Source of the DNA: DHVE2 group archaeon
GTDB lineage: Archaea > Thermoplasmatota > Thermoplasmata > Thermoplasmatales > Aciduliprofundaceae
Reading direction: 5' to 3'
Assembly: GCA_027023265.1 (NCBI GenBank)
Contig: JALVVV010000054.1
Coordinates: 1 to 64,000 of the forward strand
DNA: 64,000 nt
Shown: positions 48,413 through 57,185 of the stretch, in pieces
How positions within the stretch are numbered: position 1 is the first letter of the stretch
Layout of the letters: every line of letters starts with the position of its first letter
Translations under genes and position numbers: made by a program
Notes under the pieces: generated by a model
Database searches by the model: none
What the model was told of the DNA's origin: nothing
Seen by the model: only the letters and a program-made list of their open reading frames with translations

Positions 48413-49939
48413 TCACTTGCTCATCACGAAATCTACTTCTTGTTTATTATCGGATTTAAGATGCTCGGTATCACTTGTTGCGTTTTCACTATGCACTTTT
48501 AATTTCAGTTTTTCCCACTCATCTTTCATCATGATGCATCCTGGGTCCGGCGCTTTTATATCGCCATAGTATGCGTAAGCTCTTGCCCTGCATCCACCGC
48601 ACACATACTTGAACGGGCATGTTGAGCATGCATAATCCTTAGCATCTCTATCTCTAAGTTCGTTGAAAACTGTGCTGTTCTTCCACACGTTTACAAAGCC
48701 ATCTTTTATAACATTTCCAACTTTTATTGGGAGAAACACGCATGGCTGGATATCTCCGTTTTGCTCTATGGAGCAGTAAATACGACCAGCGCCGCATCCG
48801 CCGATGAACTCAGTTAGCGCTTTGGCAGCTCCGCCAAATTCGGCGGGCAGTTCCATTTCTGCAAAGTGTGTAGGCGATACTTTATCACCGCTTCCATCGT
48901 ACATTGCAGTTAGAGATATTCTTGAATATGCGGGGCATGTGGAGAAAATCTGCATATCTCCTTTCTGCCACTCTTTGTAAAGGTACTTCATTAATTCTTC
49001 CCTCTCTTCTGGGGTCAGATCTTCGTTGATAATATCCTTTCCCCTGCCAGTTGGTATGAAATTGAACACTATCATGCGGTCTGCATTCAGCTCCCGTGCC
49101 AGTTTCACAATTTCAGGTATGGAATCCAGATTCTCGTGAGTGGCAGTGGTGGCGATTCCCACTTCCAACCCTGCAGCTTTCGCATTTTTTATACCACGTA
49201 TAGTTGCATTGAAAGCACCTTTGACTCCTCTAAATTCATCGTGTATCTCTGCATTGGGTCCATCTAAGCTTATTTCAACGTACCTTATCCCCACTTCCTT
49301 TAATTTTTGAGCCATTTTCTCGGATATAAGAGTGCCATTGGTTGCCACTGTCAAATAGAATCCCTTGGAATTGGCATATCTTGCAACCTTAAGAAAATCT
49401 TTATTGGTGAGTGGCTCTCCTCCTGAGAAAGATATGGCTGCAACTCCAGCCTCGTCTAACTGGTCAACAACCTGATACTTCTGCTCCAATGTTAACTCGT
49501 CCGGGGCTGGATAAGGTGTGGCATTTGCATAGCAGTGCTTGCATTTTAAATTGCACTGCTTGGTGAAGTTCCACACAACCATGAATGGAGCAATTAACCT
49601 CTGAGGTTTGCTAATTCCGTACTCTGCTATGCTTCTTATTATTACAGCAAAGCCCTTGCGCATGTAAGAATCTTTAAGAAAATTCTTGATGGCTTCTGGG
49701 GATGCACCAAAACGTTCGGCACCTTTTTCAAGCGCTTCCCCAACTATTTTTGCATGAAGCCTCTCTTTCACACCTTTTGGTTTTTCAACTCCCGCATATA
49801 CTGCAAAAGATTTTTCAAGTTTTTTAACTTCTGTCATTTCTTTCATTATAAACTTCGCAAATTTGTGGTCCATAACATGGTTCAGGTAGTCTATAATTTC
49901 ACCTTCGTCAAAATCTTCCTTCGTTTTTTTATTATCCAT
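48413..49939 (-). CDS. Radical SAM/SPASM protein with ~130-aa N-terminal extension
   Basis: NFTKQCNLKCKHCYANA (CX3CX2C), FSGGEPL, and C-terminal SPASM CVFLP...CSTCPFKYVCGGCRARAYAY. Confidence 0.9.
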   Translation of the reverse strand: MDNKKTKEDFDEGEIIDYLNHVMDHKFAKFIMKEMTEVKKLEKSFAVYAGVEKPKGVKERLHAKIVGEALEKGAERFGASPEAIKNFLKDSYMRKGFAVIIRSIAEYGISKPQRLIAPFMVVWNFTKQCNLKCKHCYANATPYPAPDELTLEQKYQVVDQLDEAGVAAISFSGGEPLTNKDFLKVARYANSKGFYLTVATNGTLISEKMAQKLKEVGIRYVEISLDGPNAEIHDEFRGVKGAFNATIRGIKNAKAAGLEVGIATTATHENLDSIPEIVKLARELNADRMIVFNFIPTGRGKDIINEDLTPEEREELMKYLYKEWQKGDMQIFSTCPAYSRISLTAMYDGSGDKVSPTHFAEMELPAEFGGAAKALTEFIGGCGAGRIYCSIEQNGDIQPCVFLPIKVGNVIKDGFVNVWKNSTVFNELRDRDAKDYACSTCPFKYVCGGCRARAYAYYGDIKAPDPGCIMMKDEWEKLKLKVHSENATSDTEHLKSDNKQEVDFVMSK

Positions 49940-50350
49940 TTATTCCACCTCCTTTTCAACCTTTCCAAGGTAGTTTATACATTCATCTATATGCTCCACC
50001 AAATCCTTGTAATCCTTCTTGTCCTTCAGTGCGTTCCTTGCTTCTGTCAGGTACTCTATTAACTGTCTTCTCTCCCTTCTCAACATCCCCACAAAATCCG
50101 CATTTGCTCCGTACTCATAACAACGCGTTCTCTTATTTCTATCAACCAAATACCTGCGCCTGAGGTTGTTAAGCGCGTTTACCACCGAGGAGTACGCGTA
50201 CCCAGTGCTCTCTGCAATCTCCCTCGCGCTCATCTTTGTCTTGCTGAGAACCAGTAGCGTGTAAATCTCTGATTCAATATCGTTAAGTCCTCTGTGCAAC
50301 ACCACTTTTTTTAATGCATCATATGCTCCATTTTTTATGATATCTTTCAT
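49940..50350 (-). CDS. Winged-helix (TrmB/MarR-like) transcriptional regulator
   Basis: LNDIESEIYTLLVLSKTKMSAREIAESTGYAYSSVVNALNNLRRRYLVDRNKRTRCYEYGA. Probable start MKDIIKNG at 50350. Confidence 0.78.
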   Translation of the reverse strand: MKDIIKNGAYDALKKVVLHRGLNDIESEIYTLLVLSKTKMSAREIAESTGYAYSSVVNALNNLRRRYLVDRNKRTRCYEYGANADFVGMLRRERRQLIEYLTEARNALKDKKDYKDLVEHIDECINYLGKVEKEVE

Positions 50351-50397
50351 TGTTATGAGAGATAACATAATGATATTTAAAGATTTCTGTAAGAAAG

Positions 50398-50949
50398 GGT
50401 AAGTTGAAGCCCTCAATAAAAATAAAATAGGGGAGATTAATAAGAGATGAGCAGGAAGTTAGACATATATAATGTTGTAAAGATAGGGCAAAAAGTTATG
50501 AAGAGAGCGAAGATTCCACTTTACTGGAGCAAGTACCTTAGGAAGGCTCACACAATACACCAGCACATCATACTGATGATGCTGAGAGAGTATTTTGGTA
50601 ATAAAGAAAACACGCTCCAGATTTTAGATTCTTTGGGGATGAAAGAGCATCGGAAGATGCGAGCAAGCCACATTTCATGGGGCTATGACACCTTTCTTTT
50701 AAAGAAAGGGGTTCTATGCACAATTTCAAGAGAGTTGAGAATGATACCAGAGCACTGGAGTTGCATAGTAATGTAGTAGTATCTGTCTTCCACTCATTCA
50801 AAAGAGTGGTGGGCGATTACTTTCTCTCCCGCTCTTTCTCTGTTGCTTCTAAGCCCCCTATTTAAAGTTCTAGCATATGATCTCTATGTCTAACTTTACT
50901 CTGTTTTTGTTCCTTCTTTTTTCATGTTTTTCAAGGATTTCAACTTACC
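50398..50949 (+). mobile_element. IS element remnant (element C) with transposase fragment
   Basis: TIRs: left GGTAAGTTGAAGCCCT; the right end, reverse-complemented, reads GGTAAGTTGAAATCCT. Internal ORF 50447-50776 MSRKLDIYNVVKIGQKVMKRAKIPLYWSKYLRKAHTIHQHIILMMLREYFG is a transposase N-terminus fused to a later, degraded segment. Confidence 0.85.
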
Positions 50950-50996
50950 CCTATTGTTGAAAATTTTTAAATACTGGTTTTCTATCCCTTATTTGT

Positions 50997-51070
50997 GCCG
51001 CCGTAGCTTAGTAGGCTGGAGCGGCCGGCTGTTAACCGGCAGGTCCCAGGTTCGAATCCTGGCGGCGGCG
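50997..51070 (+). tRNA. tRNA-Asn (GTT)
   Basis: Cloverleaf: GCCGCCG/CGGCGGC acceptor, GCCGG-CTGTTAA-CCGGC anticodon arm, CCAGG-TTCGAAT-CCTGG T arm, discriminator G. Confidence 0.97.
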
Positions 51071-51184
51071 CTGCAATGTTTTCACATATTTTGTATCACA
51101 ATAAAGTTCTTGCAAAGTAAAAATAAAATCAACGATAAGTACACATAACAAATTAAAAATAAAACAAAAAATAGGTGTTAAAAA

Positions 51185-54100
51185 TCAGCTCAACAGCCAT
51201 GACACAATATTGTACATCAATGTAGCACCTGTATCTGAGTCATATTTCTCTACTGCTTCGAATGAAAACGGTGTAAACACTGTCTTGAAGTTGCCATTGG
51301 AATAGCTAACTCCGGCATAATAGCCTGTGTAAGGATCCACAAATATTCCGTGTGCACCGCTCTCAACAGTAATATCATCTGCATAGTTAGTATATGGATA
51401 ATCAAAGTACACTGTACCCAAATCACCAGTAATTGGATCTCCGCTCACACCATATACCTCATCGTAGGAAACATCGTTTATCACACCGCTAACACCAAGA
51501 TAGTCATTGACAAATGTATTGTATATCGTTCCATCATTTCCTCCAGAGAGATCCCACAATATATCTTGACCGGATAGATACAACCTACCTCCATTATCCA
51601 AGTACTCCATCAAGTTCTGTTGATCCTCCGGGGTAATTGTATTTTGATAAGCATATCCCGTATCCCAGATAACCACCGCATAATCAGACAAATCACTATA
51701 TGACGGTGCATAACCAACCTGGTAAACATCCCACTCGTACACCTCGTATTCGTCAGTAAGTCCTGAATCAATTAATGCCTGCTCGAAATATTTGCTGTAC
51801 GGGCTGCCTTCATCATCTGCAACAAACAGTATCTTGATACTCTGAGTTGTAGAGGACGCATGAGGTGTAGCACTCACTTCGTTACTCTTCTCGCTTTCAC
51901 CTACAGAATTTACCGCAGTAACATAGTAATAGTAGGTCTGGCCATTAGTCACAGATGTGTCATTGTAAGCAAGAGTTGTTCCACTTACAGATGTAAGTAA
52001 GCTTTCTCCCCCGGAGCTCGTTCCTCTGTATATATTGTATCCTGTTATGTTAGCACCACCATTACTATTTGGTTCACTCCAAGTGAGCATTACATATCCA
52101 TCTCCGGCGCTTGCATAAAGATTTAATGGTGCACTAGGAACGGTTGGATTGTTATTACCTGTACCTGTTCCATTTCCACCTGTGCTATTGCTCCCTCCAT
52201 TGCCAGTACCACCTGTGTTATTTCCACTGCTACCACCAGAACCACTACCGCTTGAACCACCACTACCTCCTGTTCCATTGCCGGCAGTGCCATTATTACC
52301 AGAGCTTCCAGAGCCAGAGCCGCTGCCACTTCCACCGCTGGAGCCACCATTAACGGTAAGCGTCAGGGTCACGGAATTCGTGAGATTGCCCCAGTGCCCG
52401 GTGGTGTGGTTGTACGTGTACCCGGTCACGGTAAGCGTGTATGTGCCTCCAGGTGTGCTGCTGCTCGTGTGTATGCTCAACGTGAATCCTGCCGTGGCTC
52501 CGTCTCCCGCAGGATGCACGTAATTTGTGGACGTGCTGTATGTAGCACCGCTGGGCAATCCACTCACCGTGAAATGCCCTACCTCCGTGGTCCAGTCATA
52601 CGGAAACTCCACGTTTATGTAATAACTTGCAGTAGCTCCTGCGCTAACGCTCGCACTGCTACTGCTCGCGCTCATCTTGAACCCGATATCGTGTATGAAC
52701 TCCCACGCATTTATCACTCCCCAGCCACTTGCCTGATCCCAGCCAGTTCCGGCAGAACCTGCGCTACCCGTGGCACCTTGAGTAACATCGTAGAATGGTG
52801 GACTATTGCTGTACTTTCCATTATGATAGTAATCATATCCGAGCTCATAAATTGTAGGATCCAAAAATCCGAGACCATGGTTTGATACGCCATATTTCAC
52901 TCCAATGTAAGCATCCATCATGGCTATCATTCCAGCAGTTACCGGACAGGCCACGGATGTTCCCGCAACAGCACCCCACTTAGTATTTCCCTGTCCATCA
53001 CTTATGTAAACAAGAGTATGATTTCCCATTGCACTTACATCAGCGGTTACCCTTCCACTGTATGTTCCAATATATTGTTTCTGCCATGATGGCTCAGGAT
53101 AGGCGGAACTCACACCGCTCTGTGTACCCCAGTGGTCACCGCGCGAGTTAGTGCTGCTGGAATCGTACCATACAATCTCATTGCTTCTTGGATTCGCCAA
53201 ATTTGTGTTGTAACCCATTGTTGCAGCATCTGTTAGCGAGGTCAAATCCTGCCCATTTGGATAGGGTGTAGTGCCACCCACAGCCACGACTCCGAATGTA
53301 TCCTGGGCATCTGTAGAAGGATAGCTTGGAGAAGTAGTATCCCCATCATCACCACTGCTGGCCAACACTGTCACACCCATCGCATTTAATGCCTTTATAT
53401 CGTTATCAGTAGCAGCAGAACCCTGTGCATCACCACCGCCCCAAGAATTGCTCACAGCAACGAGTCTTGGAGAGGAAACCTGAGCAAGAGAGTTGAGTAT
53501 GTAGTTGTACTCGTTATCTGGGAAATTGTTCTCTGCAGGACTTCCTTGACTGGTTCCAGGCCCGTAAACACAGTATGTATCTACACCTGGTGCAACTGTT
53601 CCCACCATCTCTAAATCAAGCTCATTCTCTCCTGAGACCTGGCCATCTGTGTTACTCCCAGGAGGTGTTGTTCCAGCCATACCATGAGAGTGCACCGTAG
53701 ACATAACACCTAAATTCTGTATCCACTGTGGTATCACGTGCTTGTAATAATACTCTACCGCGTTAGGGTCAAAGGGCGCAGAATTAGCCCCTTCCCACAA
53801 CACAGTTGCAACCCTCAATCCTGTGGCAAAGATATGCTTTGAGCTTGGCGCCCCAGTTGCAGAGTCGTTATACAACTCGTAAACATGATACATCCTTGCA
53901 ACATCTGCACCGCTCAGGTAATCAATACCACTGCTCGCGTGGAAATAATTCAAGTGGAATTTCGTGGCATTGTCCAGCCCGCTAATTCCATATATGTACG
54001 GGGCAAACTTTGCTGGTATCTTAGGCGCACTCATTGGCGCAAAGTACGTGCTCTTTAACTCTGGATTATTGCTTTTGTACACTCCAAACTGCACATTTAG

Positions 54101-54562
54101 TAGCTTGCTTATCTTCCCTATCGTATCGTGTATAGTTATTGCATTCCTCAAATTATAAGTGTACGCCACATTTATATTATTATCATGAAGCCACTCAAGC
54201 ATCCCAGCATATATCTTGCCAGACGGAGCAAAATTTGCTTTAAACTCCTTGTAATTCATATAATGATGATACATCGGTGAACGCACATCGTTTACCTCTC
54301 CCAAAAACTTGTTGAGCTCGTCCTCATGACTCCATTTCAGCACGAATGTGAGCCATATCTCCTGGTTCGGATTCGCCTTCCCTATGTACGTGCCTTCCTT
54401 GGTTAACTCTGACCTGTATCCATTCGTGACCGGAACCTTCTCGTTGCCAGCCAGCCCTGATAAAAATCCAAAGTACAATCCTCCGGCCACTACCACCACC
54501 ACTATTGCAAGCACCATTACTTTTTTCCATCCTATTTTCACATTCATTTTTATCACCACCAT
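51185..54562 (-). CDS. Large secreted S53 (sedolisin/kumamolisin-like) peptidase with Fn3 and C-terminal accessory domain
   Basis: Signal/TM N-terminus; pro-kumamolisin-like prodomain; GENELDLEMVGTVAPG (E..D); VSNSWGG; GAVAGTSVACPVTAG (catalytic Ser); Gly/Ser/Asn linker; Fn3 PSAPLNLYASAGDGYVMLTWSEP; C-terminal ~210-aa domain. Confidence 0.9.
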   Translation of the reverse strand: MVVIKMNVKIGWKKVMVLAIVVVVVAGGLYFGFLSGLAGNEKVPVTNGYRSELTKEGTYIGKANPNQEIWLTFVLKWSHEDELNKFLGEVNDVRSPMYHHYMNYKEFKANFAPSGKIYAGMLEWLHDNNINVAYTYNLRNAITIHDTIGKISKLLNVQFGVYKSNNPELKSTYFAPMSAPKIPAKFAPYIYGISGLDNATKFHLNYFHASSGIDYLSGADVARMYHVYELYNDSATGAPSSKHIFATGLRVATVLWEGANSAPFDPNAVEYYYKHVIPQWIQNLGVMSTVHSHGMAGTTPPGSNTDGQVSGENELDLEMVGTVAPGVDTYCVYGPGTSQGSPAENNFPDNEYNYILNSLAQVSSPRLVAVSNSWGGGDAQGSAATDNDIKALNAMGVTVLASSGDDGDTTSPSYPSTDAQDTFGVVAVGGTTPYPNGQDLTSLTDAATMGYNTNLANPRSNEIVWYDSSSTNSRGDHWGTQSGVSSAYPEPSWQKQYIGTYSGRVTADVSAMGNHTLVYISDGQGNTKWGAVAGTSVACPVTAGMIAMMDAYIGVKYGVSNHGLGFLDPTIYELGYDYYHNGKYSNSPPFYDVTQGATGSAGSAGTGWDQASGWGVINAWEFIHDIGFKMSASSSSASVSAGATASYYINVEFPYDWTTEVGHFTVSGLPSGATYSTSTNYVHPAGDGATAGFTLSIHTSSSTPGGTYTLTVTGYTYNHTTGHWGNLTNSVTLTLTVNGGSSGGSGSGSGSGSSGNNGTAGNGTGGSGGSSGSGSGGSSGNNTGGTGNGGSNSTGGNGTGTGNNNPTVPSAPLNLYASAGDGYVMLTWSEPNSNGGANITGYNIYRGTSSGGESLLTSVSGTTLAYNDTSVTNGQTYYYYVTAVNSVGESEKSNEVSATPHASSTTQSIKILFVADDEGSPYSKYFEQALIDSGLTDEYEVYEWDVYQVGYAPSYSDLSDYAVVIWDTGYAYQNTITPEDQQNLMEYLDNGGRLYLSGQDILWDLSGGNDGTIYNTFVNDYLGVSGVINDVSYDEVYGVSGDPITGDLGTVYFDYPYTNYADDITVESGAHGIFVDPYTGYYAGVSYSNGNFKTVFTPFSFEAVEKYDSDTGATLMYNIVSWLLS

Positions 54563-54889
54563 GTGGTCCTACCATAGATATATTTATCAATAGCACCACA
54601 TATATTTCTAATTCCTTCCACAAGTTAATAGTATATACGCTTTTCTGATTTTGATTTCTATGCTATAATGTTACATTGATAAGTTAAACAGCACTATTGC
54701 CCAAAAAACAAGGGAAATACCAATAAAAACACCTCATTCAACCTATCAAAAATAATGTGTACTACTACAAAGTAGAACAACACTTCAAAGTTGTACTTTT
54801 GTAAAAGAAGTATATAATGTAGAGAAATTTAGCAAATAAACAAAAATTAATGCAAATGTAAAAATAGATAAAAAGAAGATACAGGGATT

Positions 54890-56107
54890 TTACTCGTCAA
54901 AATAAGCAGGTACATCGTACTCAGTTGCATCCAAACCTGCCTCTTCTTCCTCTTCAGGCACGCGTAGCGGAGTTATTTTGTTCACGAGCCAGAGTATTCC
55001 ATATGTAACCCCGAATGCATACGCCGCGGTAAATAGGTCAGCAGCAATTTGCTTTCCGAAGAAATCCACGCCTCCGTAGATAAGACCATTTGCACCGTTT
55101 ATTGCTGCACTACCAAATATGCCTAAGAGAATTATCCCGGTGAAACCACCAATTCCGTGTACACCCCAGACATCCAGCGCGTCGTCCCAGCCCTTCTTGT
55201 GCACGAAATCTACAACCCAGTGTGATACCAAAGCTGCAGTTATGCCAATAATCATCGCTGCCTGTGGATTTACAAATCCTGCAGCAGGGGTTATTGTTGC
55301 AAGACCCGCAATAGAACCTGTCATGAAACCTATGCTGCTCCACTTCTTTCCAACGGCGTAATCCCAGAACATCCATGTTATCGCAGCAAAGGATGCCGCA
55401 ATCATGGTATTGATAAAAGCCACATTTGTGTCTGCATCAACTCTTAAAGCACTTCCCGCGTTGAAACCAAACCATCCAAACCAAAGCAAAGCGGTACCCA
55501 GCACTATCAGAGGTACACTGTGATTGCCAGGCTTGGGATGCAAGCGCTTTCCCAAGAAGAACACAGACGCAAGAGCGCCAAATCCTGCGCTAACATGAAC
55601 AACAATTCCTCCGGCAAAATCCTCAACTCCCCACTGTGCGAGAAAACCGCCGCCCCATAGCCAGTGGGCAAACGGGAAATATATCAGGAACAACCAGAGC
55701 GTTAGAAAAACAATAAATCCTTTGAACCTCATTCTATCTGCAAATGCACCGGTCATCAGTACAGGAGTAATTATTGCAAACATTAGCTGATATATCATAA
55801 AGGTGTACATGCTTATTGCTCCGTTGCTGTACAGAGTATTTGGAGTCAAATTGAACAACGCCACGTAATTGCAATTGCCAATTATTCCTGCAATATCTGG
55901 CGCAAATGCAAGGGTAAATCCAAACAAGACCCATATCACAGTCGTCCATCCCGCAGAGAAGAAATTCTGCATCATCATTGCCACTGCGTTTTTCTTGTTA
56001 ACCATACCCCCGTAGAAAAGTGCAAGACCAGGTGTCATTATAAACACCAGTGCCGCTGCAATCAGCATAAATCCATCACTTGCCGGATCAAATGCCATTT
56101 TTATCAT
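54890..56107 (-). CDS. amt: Ammonium transporter
   Basis: FIMTPGLALFYGGMVNKKNAVAMMMQNF, PFAHWLWGGGFLAQWGVEDFAGGIVVHVSAGFGALAS, VWGVHGIGGFTGIILLGIFG. Confidence 0.96.
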   Translation of the reverse strand: MIKMAFDPASDGFMLIAAALVFIMTPGLALFYGGMVNKKNAVAMMMQNFFSAGWTTVIWVLFGFTLAFAPDIAGIIGNCNYVALFNLTPNTLYSNGAISMYTFMIYQLMFAIITPVLMTGAFADRMRFKGFIVFLTLWLFLIYFPFAHWLWGGGFLAQWGVEDFAGGIVVHVSAGFGALASVFFLGKRLHPKPGNHSVPLIVLGTALLWFGWFGFNAGSALRVDADTNVAFINTMIAASFAAITWMFWDYAVGKKWSSIGFMTGSIAGLATITPAAGFVNPQAAMIIGITAALVSHWVVDFVHKKGWDDALDVWGVHGIGGFTGIILLGIFGSAAINGANGLIYGGVDFFGKQIAADLFTAAYAFGVTYGILWLVNKITPLRVPEEEEEAGLDATEYDVPAYFDE

Positions 56108-56168
56108 CTCCTTATATAGTTTCTACTGGGAAATTGCACCAGAGTACTTAAATTTTTTTTGAAGGTGA

Positions 56169-56658
56169 GGTAAGTTGAAATCCTTGAAAACATGAAAAAA
56201 GAATGGGTGAAGATGTAATCTTCAACCCCTCTTTTGAATTATGGCTCACCACCTATTTCCAATACAGAGCGTATGTTGCGTAGGAGTCATAGCCTTTATC
56301 AGTATAGACTTATTTTATTTTCTCGCCTTTCAAAAGAGTAATGAGATATGGCGAATTATTAACATGCCATTTAGTAACCATTGCATTGGTAATGAGCTTT
56401 TTCTCAATATCCACAGCAGCGCGCAATTTCAACCCTTCTATTAGTTTTACTATCTCACTAATTACTATGCGATTCCAGAGCTTGGGAATTCTTTTTATCG
56501 CCCATGAAATTGTGCTTAGAATCCCTTCCTTTAAAAAAGGTGTCCTTTCTACAAAGCAGGGCGGGCTCGCATCTTTCGACGCTCATTCATCCCCAAAGAA
56601 TATTAGGCTTTGAAGAATAATCCCCCCATTTTATTTTTCTGCAGGATTGCAACTTACC
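56169..56658 (-). mobile_element. IS element remnant (element D), minus orientation
   Basis: Ends GGTAAGTTGAAATCCTTGAAAACATG and (reverse complement of right end) GGTAAGTTGCAATCCTGCAGAAAAATAAAATGG. Interior is collinear with element C (the reverse complement contains tttaaaggaaggg(a)ttctaagcacaatttc, matching tttaaagaaaggggttctatgcacaatttc) and includes a YTDKGYDSYATYALYW transposase fragment. Confidence 0.85.
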
Positions 56659-56932
56659 TGAATGTGTGAAATGAAACGTGTGCGCTTCACAGATGAGGTC
56701 TCTTTTGGGGAGTGGTCAGAGAAAACGGGATAAGCGCAAAATTTTACACCGAGAATTCCTGAGGTGACAGATACTTTATATTAGCATTCCACCAATTATT
56801 TTTATCTTTCATCTTTTTAAAATTACATGGTGCATTTATTAATATAGGTTTTTTTCTTCAAGTATCATTGAATCTTTTAATAGTGACCCGTTACTGTAGG
56901 TGTGCGGTGGGGATACAGAATTGATTAGCTTT

Positions 56933-57113
56933 TTCCAAACCTATATCTTTCAAGTTCCTTATCCATCCTATGGTACTCTCTCCACGCCTCATCTGTTAGC
57001 TCCAAGAATTTCTCCATGTTCGAGTTAAATTGATTCATTATCTCCTTCAGATGAAAATGCACCTCTGGATTGGTAAACTCAATAAACTGTGACGAAATGC
57101 TATCCTGCCTAAT
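56933..57113 (-). pseudogene. Truncated coding remnant
   Basis: Minus-strand reading QDSISSQFIEFTNPEVHFHLKEIMNQFNSNMEKFLELTDEAWREYHRMDKELERYRFGKS*, with in-frame stops immediately upstream. Confidence 0.4.
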
Positions 57114-57185
57114 TCATTAGCCATAGCAATAGAAATAAACATAATATTAAAAGCATCTGCGCAATGTGGTTTATGAGCAACTGCA

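Noticed and set aside
52123-52523. Overlapping ORFs with Val/Ala- or Pro/Leu-rich products on both strands
   Set aside because: Alternative-frame readings of the Gly/Ser linker of the S53 protease; low-complexity artefacts.
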